64,000 nucleotides of DNA, from the NCBI RefSeq assembly GCF_040096055.1, contig NZ_JBBMFK010000001.1, positions 217,838 through 281,837 of the forward strand, in the 5' to 3' direction. Below the pieces are notes generated by a model, which was given only the letters and a program-made list of their open reading frames with translations, did no database searches and was not told the origin of the DNA. The DNA comes from Pseudoflavonifractor intestinihominis (GTDB lineage: Bacteria > Bacillota > Clostridia > Oscillospirales > Oscillospiraceae). Of the stretch, positions 7,997 through 15,223 are shown one piece after another. The position numbers were made by a program, and so were the translations under genes. Position 1 is the stretch's first letter; every line of letters starts with the position of its first letter.

Positions 7997-9295
7997 ATGG
8001 ACAGTGCCAGTATTATCATGATAGTCGTTCTCATCTTTCTGGTGGCCATGTCGTCCTACTTCTCGGCCACGGAGACCGCCTACTCCTCCCTCAACCGGGT
8101 GCGGCTGAAGAGCCGTGCCGACGCCGGAGACCGCCGGGCCGCCCTGGCCCTGGACCTGGAGGAGGACTTTGACCGCCTGCTCTCCACTCTCCTGATAGGC
8201 AACAACATTGTCAATATCACCGCCACCACCATCGGCACCGTGCTCTTCACCGACCTGCTGGGCACCTACGGCCCCACAGTGTCCACCGTGGTGCTGACGG
8301 TGGTCATCCTGATTTTTGGCGAGATCTCCCCCAAGAGCCTGGCCAAGGAGTCCCCCGAGGCCTTTGCCATGTTCGCCGCGCCCCTGCTGAAGTTCTTCCT
8401 CACCGTGCTGCGGCCCCTGAACTTCCTCTTCACCCAGTGGAAGAAGCTGCTCACCCTCATCTTCCACAAGAAGGAGGACGAGGGCATCACCGAGGAGGAG
8501 CTCATCACCATGGTGGACCAGGCCGAGGATGAGGGCGGCCTGGACCAGCACGAGAGCGAGCTGATCCGCTCCGCCATTGAGTTCGGCGACATGGAGGTGG
8601 AGGAGATCCTCACCCCCCGGGTGGACATCGTGGCGGTGGAGGACACGGCCACCATGGACGAGGTGGCCAAGGTGTTCGCCGAGAGCGGCTTCTCCCGCCT
8701 GCCCGTGTACCACGAGGACATCGACGACATCGTGGGCATCATCCACGAGAAGGACTTCCACGCCGCCCGGTACCACGGCATCAGCGACCTGGCCTCCTTT
8801 ATGGGCACCGTGCTCTACACCACCGGCAACACCAAGATCTCCCAGATGCTCCGCATTCTCCAGCGGGAGAAGGCCCACATGGTCATCGTGGTGGACGAGT
8901 ACGGCGGCACCGAGGGCCTGGTGACCATGGAGGACATTGTGGAGGAGCTGGTGGGCGAGATCTGGGACGAGCACGACGAGGTCATCGAGCAGTTCCAGAA
9001 GCAGCCCGACGGCAGCTACCTCATCTCCTGTTCCGCCGACCTGACCGACCTGTACGACCTGTTCTCCATCAAGGGCAGCTGCGACGCCAACACGGTGTCC
9101 GGCTGGGTCATGGAGCAGATCGGCCGCATCCCCGAGGAGGGGGACCGGTTCCAGGCCGACGGCCTGGACGTGACCGTCACCAAGGTGGACCACCGCCGTG
9201 TCATGGAGATCAAAGTGGTGGTGCTGCCCGAGGAGACCGAAGAGGAGAAAAAGGACAAGAAGGACAGAGAAAAAGACAAGGATAAGGAGGGCTGA
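7997..9295 (+). CDS. CNNM/CorC-HlyC family transporter with CBS pair
   Basis: About 432 residues. Order of parts: an N-terminal DUF21/CNNM membrane domain (roughly 1-170) with several hydrophobic helices and the family motif GEISPKSLAKE; a CBS pair (about 205-325; EEILTPRVDIVAV, SRLPVYHEDIDDIVGIIHEKD, VVDEYGGTEGLVTMEDIVEELVGEI); and a C-terminal CorC/HlyC transporter-associated domain, then a charged Lys/Asp/Glu tail. Such proteins mediate Mg2+ (or Na+/Mg2+) transport, with nucleotide sensing by the CBS pair. ATG 7997 follows an AGGAG at an unusually long 14-nt spacing; GTG 7982 lies within that site and is less likely. Expression is probably controlled by the terminator-bearing leader. Confidence 0.9.
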   Translation: MDSASIIMIVVLIFLVAMSSYFSATETAYSSLNRVRLKSRADAGDRRAALALDLEEDFDRLLSTLLIGNNIVNITATTIGTVLFTDLLGTYGPTVSTVVLTVVILIFGEISPKSLAKESPEAFAMFAAPLLKFFLTVLRPLNFLFTQWKKLLTLIFHKKEDEGITEEELITMVDQAEDEGGLDQHESELIRSAIEFGDMEVEEILTPRVDIVAVEDTATMDEVAKVFAESGFSRLPVYHEDIDDIVGIIHEKDFHAARYHGISDLASFMGTVLYTTGNTKISQMLRILQREKAHMVIVVDEYGGTEGLVTMEDIVEELVGEIWDEHDEVIEQFQKQPDGSYLISCSADLTDLYDLFSIKGSCDANTVSGWVMEQIGRIPEEGDRFQADGLDVTVTKVDHRRVMEIKVVVLPEETEEEKKDKKDREKDKDKEG

Positions 9296-9317
9296 CAAGC
9301 CTTTCCGCCCTGATTTT

Positions 9318-9354
9318 CCGCCGGAGGGCCCTGGGTCCCTCCGGCGGAACTTTT
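9318..9354 (+). terminator. terminator of the hlyC-like gene
   Basis: An 11-bp GC stem (CCGCCGGAGGG and its complement) followed by AACTTTT. Confidence 0.85.
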
Positions 9355-9383
9355 CCGGAATAGAGAAAATTTGGTCATCTGTC

Positions 9384-9412
9384 TTGTCAGCGCCGGACGG
9401 TTGTGCTATACT
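9384..9412 (+). promoter_or_regulatory. sigma-A promoter of the FMN riboswitch-ribU operon
   Basis: TTGTCA and TATACT with 17-bp spacing; transcription would begin near 9419, just ahead of the riboswitch. Confidence 0.85.
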
Positions 9413-9432
9413 GTCCCCGACAAGTCAATAAA

Positions 9433-9543
9433 TTCTTCGGGGCAGGGTGCAATTCCCTACCGGCGGTATAGTCCGCGACCCGCGCAAGCGGCTGATTTGG
9501 TGGAATTCCAAAACCGACAGTATAGTCTGGATGAGAGAAGAAA
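9433..9543 (+). promoter_or_regulatory. FMN riboswitch (RFN element)
   Basis: The conserved RFN blocks are present in order: TTCTTCGGGGCAGGGT, AATTCCC, ACCGGCGGTATAGTC, GCTGATTTGGTGGAATTCC, AAAACCGACAGTATAGTC and GGATGAGAGAAGAA. FMN binding stabilises the aptamer and favours the terminator immediately downstream, shutting off flavin uptake when FMN is plentiful. Confidence 0.98.
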
Positions 9544-9556
9544 TGGAGAGAAACAG

Positions 9557-9595
9557 AGACTCGGTGCCCCACGGTTGTGCACGGAGTCTTTTTTT
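9557..9595 (+). terminator. FMN riboswitch expression-platform terminator
   Basis: Stem AGACTCGGTGC with GCACGGAGTCT (one mismatch) followed by seven T. It lies between the RFN aptamer and ribU. Confidence 0.92.
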
Positions 9596-9657
9596 GTCCC
9601 CAGGTTTCGGAGGGTTTACCGAGCTTGTAAATTTGGCTCTGAAAAGGGGACATTGCA

Positions 9658-10275
9658 ATGAAATCCATGAAGAAGACCCAGATTTTCGTGCTCACCGCCA
9701 TGCTGGCCGCCGTGGCCGGGGTGCTCATGTCCTTTGAGTTCCCCCTGCCCATGATGCCGCCCTTCTACAAGATCGACTTCAGCGACGTGCCCGCCATCAT
9801 CGCCACCTTCCTGCTGGGTCCGGCGCCCGGACTGTTCATCGAGGTGGTGAAGATCCTCATCAAGCTCCTCACCGTGGGCACCACCACCATGTTTGTGGGC
9901 GAGTTTGCCAACCTGCTGGGCACTCTGCTCTTCATCCTGCCCCTGTGGGCCATCTTCAAGCGCATGGGCGGCGACCGGAAGGCCGGCATCACCGCCCTGG
10001 CGGTGAGCCTGCCCATCCGCATCGCCTTCTCCTGCGTGCTCAACGCCTGCATCACCCTGCCCCTGTACGCCAAGGCCATGGGCATGCCCCTGAATGATGT
10101 GATCCTGGCCGTGGGGGCGGTGAACCCGCTGATCCAGAACCTGCCCCTGTTCCTGGTGCTGGCCACGGTGCCCTTCAATCTCATCAAGCTCCTGCTCAAC
10201 TATGTGGTGGGCTTCCTGCTGTACGACCGCCTGAAGGCCACCAGCGTGGCCAAGAGAATCGAGGCAAAAGCATGA
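9658..10275 (+). CDS. ribU: riboflavin ECF transporter S component RibU
   Basis: A 205-residue integral membrane protein with about six hydrophobic helices. It has the ECF S-component N-terminal signature (TAMLAAVAGVLMSFEFPLP) and the RibU-type segment FYKIDFSDVPAIIATFLLGPAPG. It captures riboflavin and is energised by the shared EcfA/EcfA'/EcfT module, encoded elsewhere. Control by the FMN riboswitch 115 bases upstream confirms the substrate. An AAGGGG site precedes ATG 9658. The stop overlaps the start of the creatininase gene (ATGA), implying coupled translation. Confidence 0.96.
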   Translation: MKSMKKTQIFVLTAMLAAVAGVLMSFEFPLPMMPPFYKIDFSDVPAIIATFLLGPAPGLFIEVVKILIKLLTVGTTTMFVGEFANLLGTLLFILPLWAIFKRMGGDRKAGITALAVSLPIRIAFSCVLNACITLPLYAKAMGMPLNDVILAVGAVNPLIQNLPLFLVLATVPFNLIKLLLNYVVGFLLYDRLKATSVAKRIEAKA

Positions 10276-11066
10276 TCCGGAATTACAGAGACCTGACCCG
10301 CCTGGAGATGGAACAGGTGGACAAGGAGAACACCATCATTCTCATCCCTGTGGGCGCTCTGGAGCAGCACGGCAACCAGGCCCCCCTGGGCACCGACGAC
10401 ATCATCGCCGAGGCCATGGTGGAGTACCTGGGCCGGGCGCTGGAGGAGGCGGGGGAGAAGGACTTTCCCATTCTGGCCTTCCCCGTCATCCCGGTGGGCC
10501 TGAGCACCGAGCACCGCAACTTCTGCGGCTCGGTCACCCTGCGGCCGGACACCTACTACCACCTGCTCTACGACATCAGCGTCAGCCTGGCCCACCACGG
10601 ATTCAAGAAGCTGGCCTTCCTGGTGTGCCACGGGGGCAACGCGCCCATCGTCCAGGTGCTCAGCCGGGAGCTGCGCAGCGAGCTGGGCATCTCCCCCTTC
10701 ATCCTCTCCTCCGGCGCCTTCGGCCACCCGGACGTGCGGGCCACCGTGTCCGAGGGGAATGTCTACGACTTCCACGGCGGTGAGATGGAGACCTCCATGG
10801 TCATGGCGGTGGACCCCTCGCTGGTGAAACTGGAGACGGCGGAGGCCGGCATCCCCACCGCCTTTGTGGGCAACCAGACCCTGAAGACCGGGGGCAGCGT
10901 CACCATCGGCTGGGTGTCCGAGGACTGGAGGACCGCCGACGGCAAGCCCATCGGCATCGGCGGGGACCCCTCCGGTGCCACCGCGGAGAAGGGCCGCATC
11001 ATCCTGGAGGCCAGCGCTAAGGTGCTGGTGCCCGGCCTGCGGGAGATCCGGGACTGGAAGGCCTGA
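10272..11066 (+). CDS. creatininase-family amidohydrolase in a flavin-regulated operon
   Basis: 264 residues, the usual length of the creatininase fold. Visible metal-site motifs are PVGALEQHGNQAPLGTDD (residues 27-44), STEHRNFCGSVTL, CHGGN near residue 120 and the conserved Glu of HGGEMETS. The family hydrolyses cyclic or formamide C-N bonds; members include creatininase, the mycofactocin protease MftE and archaeal ArfB, a deformylase of the riboflavin/F420 pathway. The four-base ATGA overlap with ribU and the absence of another promoter place it under the FMN riboswitch, so a flavin-related substrate is more plausible than creatinine. A strong terminator follows. Confidence 0.9.
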   Translation: MIRNYRDLTRLEMEQVDKENTIILIPVGALEQHGNQAPLGTDDIIAEAMVEYLGRALEEAGEKDFPILAFPVIPVGLSTEHRNFCGSVTLRPDTYYHLLYDISVSLAHHGFKKLAFLVCHGGNAPIVQVLSRELRSELGISPFILSSGAFGHPDVRATVSEGNVYDFHGGEMETSMVMAVDPSLVKLETAEAGIPTAFVGNQTLKTGGSVTIGWVSEDWRTADGKPIGIGGDPSGATAEKGRIILEASAKVLVPGLREIRDWKA

Positions 11067-11089
11067 GCAGCCGGAAAAGACAATAAGAG

Positions 11090-11123
11090 AGCGCGCGCCG
11101 CAGATCTGCGGCGCGCGCTTTTT
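11090..11123 (+). terminator. terminator of the ribU-creatininase operon
   Basis: A 30-bp perfect palindrome (AGCGCGCGCCGCAGA and its complement) followed by five T. Confidence 0.92.
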
Positions 11124-11152
11124 CCTTTGGAAAGCCGGTTTTGATGGAAAAA

Positions 11153-11201
11153 TCAGTCGGGCTTGACGGTGAAGAGGAGCTGACCGGCCTTGACGTTGTC
11201 G
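11153..11201 (-). repeat. duplicated 3' end of pyruvate carboxylase (remnant, copy A)
   Basis: Read on the minus strand this encodes DNVKAGQLLFTVKPD and a stop, the same last residues as the true pyc end at 11360-11408. The two copies differ at only three positions over about 46 bases. The copy is an isolated 15-codon fragment and cannot be a gene. Confidence 0.9.
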
Positions 11202-11202
11202 G

Positions 11203-11350
11203 CCCCGCAAAACAGGTTTTGCGGGGACCCCGGACTCCATTTCCCCGGGACGAGTGAATCGCCCCGGGGCAAGGCCGCCCCAGGGGCGGCGCTTGGACGC
11301 GCACAGCGCGGCGCGCCGGAGGCGCGGAGGGCGACGGACAGACCACAGGG
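11203..11350. repeat. hairpin island A between the two pyc end copies
   Basis: Consecutive inverted repeats fill the gap: CCCCGCAAAA/TTTTGCGGGG (11203-11226), CCCCGG/CCGGGG (11243-11269), GCCGCCCC/GGGGCGGC (11274-11290) and CGCGCC/GGCGCG (11312-11326). None is followed by a T-run, so these are not ordinary terminators. No coding frame is supported. Confidence 0.6.
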
Positions 11351-11359
11351 GAGACGGGG

Positions 11360-14300
11360 TCAATCGGGCTTGACGGTGAAGAGAAGCTGACCGGCTTTGA
11401 CGTTGTCGCCCTCCTGAACATGGACGGCCTCCACGGTGCCCGCCAGACGGGCCACCACGCTGGTCTCCATCTTCATGGCCTCGATGATGCCCAGCACCTG
11501 GTTGGCCTCCACCCGGTCCCCGGGCTGGACGCTCACCTTGGACACCATACCGGGGATGGAGGCGCCCACCTGGCTCTTGTCCGACGGGTCGGCCAGGGTG
11601 ACCTGGACGCCCTTCACCTCGGCGGTCCTGTCGGGCACCGCCACCTCGCGGCGCTGGCCGTTGAGCTCGAACTGGACGGTGCGGGTGCCGTCCTCGTTCA
11701 GGTCGCCCAGGCCCAGGTACTTGATGACCAGGGTCTTGCCCTCCTCGATGTTGATCTGGTTGGTCTCGCCCAGGGCCATGCCGTTGAAGAACACATGGCT
11801 GCCCATGCGGGCGATGTAGCCGTATTCGTTGCGGTGCTGCCGGTACTCCTCGTACACCTTGGGGTAGAGGCAGTAGGACAGCATGGCCCGCATGTTGATC
11901 TCGTCGCCGCCCATGAAGGGGCGCATCTTCTCCCGCACCGCGTCAAAGTCCACGGCGGGCAGCAGCTCGCCGGGCCGGCAGGTGATGGGCTTCTCGCCCT
12001 TGAGCACCACCCGCTGCAAATCCTCGGGGAAGCCCCAGGCCGGCTGTCCCATCATGCCCTTGAAATAGCTCACCACGCTGTCGGGGAAGGTGAGGGCCTC
12101 GCCCCGCTCCACGATGTTCTCCGGCGTCAGGTTGTTCTGCACCATGAAGATGGCCAGGTCGCCCACCATCTTGGAGGAGGGGGTCACCTTCACGATGTCG
12201 CCCAGCATGTCGTTGACGGTCTTGTACATCTCCTTGACCTCTTCGAACCGGTGGCCCAGGCCCAGGGAGATGACCTGGGGATACAGGTTGGTGTACTGGC
12301 CGCCGGGGATCTCGTAGCGGTAGATGTCGGTGGTGGGGTTCTTCAGGCCGTGGTCGAAGTTGTCATAGCGCAGGCGCACGTCGGCCCAGTAGTCGTCCAG
12401 CTTCTGGAGCCGCTGGAGGTCCAGGCCGGTGTCCCGCTCCGTGCCCTGGAGGGCGGCCACCACCGCGTTCATGGAGGGCTGGCTGGTCAGGCTGGACATG
12501 GAGGCGATGGCGCAGTCCACGATATCCACACCCGCCTCGGCGGCCATGAGGTAGGCGGCCACCTGGTTGGCGGTGGTGTCGTGGGTGTGGAGGTGGATGG
12601 GCAGGCCCACCTCCTGCTTCAGGGTGGACACCAGCTTCTTGGCCGCGTAGGGCTTGAGCAGGCCGGACATGTCCTTGATGGCCAGCAGGTGGGCGCCCCG
12701 GCGCTCCAGCTCCTTGGCCAGGTTCACATAATACTGAAGGGTGTACTTGTCCCGCTTGGGGTCCAGGATGTCGCCGGTGTAGCAGATGGTGGCCTCGCAG
12801 AGCTTGTTCTCCTGGAGCACCTGGTCCATGGCCACCTCCATGCCGGGCACCCAGTTGAGGGAGTCGAAGATGCGGAACACGTCGATGCCGCTGCGGGCGG
12901 CCTCCTTCACGAACTCCCGGATCAGGTTGTCGGGGTAGTTGGTGTACCCCACCGCGTTGGCGCCCCGGAGGAGCATCTGGAAGGGGATGTTGGGGATCTT
13001 CTTCCGCAGGGTGTCCAGCCGCTCCCAGGGGGACTCGTGGAGGAACCGGTAGGCCACGTCGAAGGTGGCGCCGCCCCACATCTCCAGGGAGAAGCAGTCG
13101 GCCAGGATCTCGCTGGTGCCGTCGGCCGCCAGACGCAGGTCCCGGGTGCGCACCCGGGTGGACAGCAGGGACTGGTGGGCGTCCCGCATGGTGGTGTCGG
13201 TGATGAGCAGCTTCTTCTGGTCCAGCACCCACTGCTTCACCGCCTCGGGGCCCTCACGGTCCAGCATCTGCTTGAGCCCCTCGGGCCGGTTGCCGGTGAC
13301 GGGCGGGAACCGGGGGATGTCGTACTGCTTGCGCTCGGCGGAGGGGTTGTCCACCTGGATCTGGGCGATGTACTTGAGCACCTTGGTGGCCCGGTCCCGG
13401 CCGATGTTGATGTCAAAGAGCTCGGGGGTCTCGTCGATGAACTTGGTGTGGCACTGGCCGGCCTGGAAGGCGGGGTGGGTGAGGATGTTGGTGATAAAGG
13501 GGATGTTGGTCTTCACGCCTCGGACGTGCTCCTCGCTGACGGCCCGCACCGCCTTGTGGCAGGTGCCCACAAAGGTGTTGTCCCAGGCGGTGACCTTGAC
13601 CAGCAGGGAGTCGTAATAGGGGGAGATGACCGCGCCGGTGTAGGCGTTGCCGCCGTCCAGCCGGACGCCGAAGCCGCCGCTGGACCGGTAGGCGGTAATC
13701 TTGCCTGTGTCGGGGGCGAAGTTGTTGGCCGGGTCCTCGGTGGTCACCCGGCACTGGATGGCGTAGCCGCTGATGTGCACGTCCTCCTGTTTGGTCAGGC
13801 CGATGCGGGGGTCGGACAGAGGGCAGCCCTCGGCGATGAGGATCTGGGCCCGCACCAGGTCCACGCCGGTGACCATCTCGGTGACCGTGTGCTCCACCTG
13901 GATCCGGGGGTTCATCTCAATGAAGTAGTGGTTGCCGTCCTTGTCCACCAGGAACTCCACGGTGCCCGCGTTGACGTAGCCCACATACTTGGCCACCTTC
14001 ACCGCGTCGGCGTGGAGCTTGTCCCGGATCTCCTGGGGCACGCTCCAGGCGGGGGCGTACTCCACCACCTTCTGGTACCGGCGCTGGAGAGAGCAGTCCC
14101 GCTCTCCCAGGTGCATCACGTTGCCGTACTGGTCGCCCAGGATCTGCACCTCGATGTGCTTGGGCTCTACCAGGTACTTCTCGATGAAGATGTCCTCGCT
14201 GCCGAAGGCCTTCCGGGCCTCGTTGCGCACCAGCTCAAAGGCGGGGGCCACCTCCTCCGGCGTGTCGCACCGGCGCATGCCGCGGCCGCCGCCGCCGGCG

Positions 14301-14803
14301 GCGGCCTTCAGAATGATGGGGAAGCCGTAGGAAACGGCCTTCTCCAGGGCCTCGTCCGCGTCCTTCAGGGGGCGATCGGAGCCGGGGATGGTGGGCACGC
14401 CGCAGGCGATGGCCGTGGCTTTGGCGGCCAGCTTGTCGCCCATGCGGGAGAGCACCTCGGAGGAGGGGCCGATGAACTTGATGCCCTCGGCCTCACAGGC
14501 CCGGGCGAAGTCCGGGTTCTCGGACAGGAAGCCGTAGCCCGGGTGGATGGCGTCCACCTTCCGCCGCTTGGCCAGGTCGATGATGGCGGGAATGTCCAGA
14601 TAGGCCCCCAGGGGGGACTTGTTGTGGCCGATCAGATAGGCCTCGTCGGCCCGGGTGCGGAACAGACTGTTGATGTCCTCGTGGGAGTACATGGCCACGG
14701 TGTGGAGCCCCAGGTCGTAGCAGGCGCGAAACACCCGGATGGCGATCTCGCCCCGGTTGGCCACCAGTACCTTGTTGAATATACGCTCTGTCACGTGCTT
14801 CAT
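11360..14803 (-). CDS. pyc: pyruvate carboxylase
   Basis: A complete single-chain enzyme of 1147 residues that makes oxaloacetate from pyruvate, bicarbonate and ATP. Domain order: biotin carboxylase (about 1-450; VLVANRGEIAIRVFRAC, the ATP-grasp Gly-rich loop KAAAGGGGRGMR, EMNPRIQVEHTVTE), carboxyltransferase (about 530-800; TTMRDAHQSLLSTRVRT, metal-site HLHTHDTTAN), the tetramerisation/allosteric region, and a C-terminal biotinyl domain with EAMKMET (biotin Lys near residue 1112). The ATG at 14803 begins the usual N-terminus. It needs biotin, supplied in this region by bioY and birA. Its last 15 codons are duplicated 207 bases downstream. Confidence 0.98.
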   Translation of the reverse strand: MKHVTERIFNKVLVANRGEIAIRVFRACYDLGLHTVAMYSHEDINSLFRTRADEAYLIGHNKSPLGAYLDIPAIIDLAKRRKVDAIHPGYGFLSENPDFARACEAEGIKFIGPSSEVLSRMGDKLAAKATAIACGVPTIPGSDRPLKDADEALEKAVSYGFPIILKAAAGGGGRGMRRCDTPEEVAPAFELVRNEARKAFGSEDIFIEKYLVEPKHIEVQILGDQYGNVMHLGERDCSLQRRYQKVVEYAPAWSVPQEIRDKLHADAVKVAKYVGYVNAGTVEFLVDKDGNHYFIEMNPRIQVEHTVTEMVTGVDLVRAQILIAEGCPLSDPRIGLTKQEDVHISGYAIQCRVTTEDPANNFAPDTGKITAYRSSGGFGVRLDGGNAYTGAVISPYYDSLLVKVTAWDNTFVGTCHKAVRAVSEEHVRGVKTNIPFITNILTHPAFQAGQCHTKFIDETPELFDINIGRDRATKVLKYIAQIQVDNPSAERKQYDIPRFPPVTGNRPEGLKQMLDREGPEAVKQWVLDQKKLLITDTTMRDAHQSLLSTRVRTRDLRLAADGTSEILADCFSLEMWGGATFDVAYRFLHESPWERLDTLRKKIPNIPFQMLLRGANAVGYTNYPDNLIREFVKEAARSGIDVFRIFDSLNWVPGMEVAMDQVLQENKLCEATICYTGDILDPKRDKYTLQYYVNLAKELERRGAHLLAIKDMSGLLKPYAAKKLVSTLKQEVGLPIHLHTHDTTANQVAAYLMAAEAGVDIVDCAIASMSSLTSQPSMNAVVAALQGTERDTGLDLQRLQKLDDYWADVRLRYDNFDHGLKNPTTDIYRYEIPGGQYTNLYPQVISLGLGHRFEEVKEMYKTVNDMLGDIVKVTPSSKMVGDLAIFMVQNNLTPENIVERGEALTFPDSVVSYFKGMMGQPAWGFPEDLQRVVLKGEKPITCRPGELLPAVDFDAVREKMRPFMGGDEINMRAMLSYCLYPKVYEEYRQHRNEYGYIARMGSHVFFNGMALGETNQINIEEGKTLVIKYLGLGDLNEDGTRTVQFELNGQRREVAVPDRTAEVKGVQVTLADPSDKSQVGASIPGMVSKVSVQPGDRVEANQVLGIIEAMKMETSVVARLAGTVEAVHVQEGDNVKAGQLLFTVKPD

Positions 14804-14884
14804 CCTTTCTTCCCACGGCGGCTGCGGCCCGGAGGAAAGGCCGCCGCGCTCCGCGGATTCAGTCAGACTGATGTGTTAAAGTCC

Positions 14885-14913
14885 ATTATACAGACTGCAA
14901 TCTGATTTTGCAA
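14885..14913 (-). promoter_or_regulatory. sigma-A promoter of pyc
   Basis: Minus-strand TTGCAA and TATAAT with 17-bp spacing; the transcript would start near 14878 with a leader of about 75 nt. Confidence 0.88.
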
Positions 14914-15163
14914 TGAAATTTATTGTGCTCTGCAAAAAAAGAGCAGAATACCAAAAGTCGAGAGAAAAAACAATAAAAAATGAAAGAAACGTATACTTCT
15001 TCTGCAAAAACAGCTAAGGGAGACGGTAAAAGGGAACGGGCGGTGCGGCGAGCGGGAAGGAGGGACTTAATCCGGGCTGCCGGATGGTAAGGCGGAGAAA
15101 AGGAGGAAAGTAGAGGAAAATGAGAAGTTAAGGCGATTCTTAACATCAGAAGGCCGGGAACGC
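14914..15163. other. AT- and purine-rich intergenic spacer between pyc and recG
   Basis: No gene was seen. The first half is A-rich. Near the recG side there is an inverted repeat GTTAAG-N6-CTTAAC (15127-15144) just upstream of the recG promoter, a possible operator of unknown factor. Confidence 0.4.
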
Positions 15164-15192
15164 TTGTTTGGCCGCCTGTTTTATGGTAGACT
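15164..15192 (+). promoter_or_regulatory. sigma-A promoter of recG
   Basis: TTGTTT and TAGACT separated by 17 bp, starting transcription near 15199, about 25 nt before the GTG start of recG. Confidence 0.65.
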
Positions 15193-15223
15193 AGGCCTCA
15201 CAGACTGGAAAGGGGGGAGTACC

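Noticed and set aside
11420..14905. 1161-residue open frame antisense to pyruvate carboxylase
   Set aside because: His/Val/Gly-rich mirror translation of a GC-rich gene; no ribosome site and no domain. Similar antisense frames over recG, rny, trxB, the P-type ATPase and YhaN genes were rejected for the same reason.
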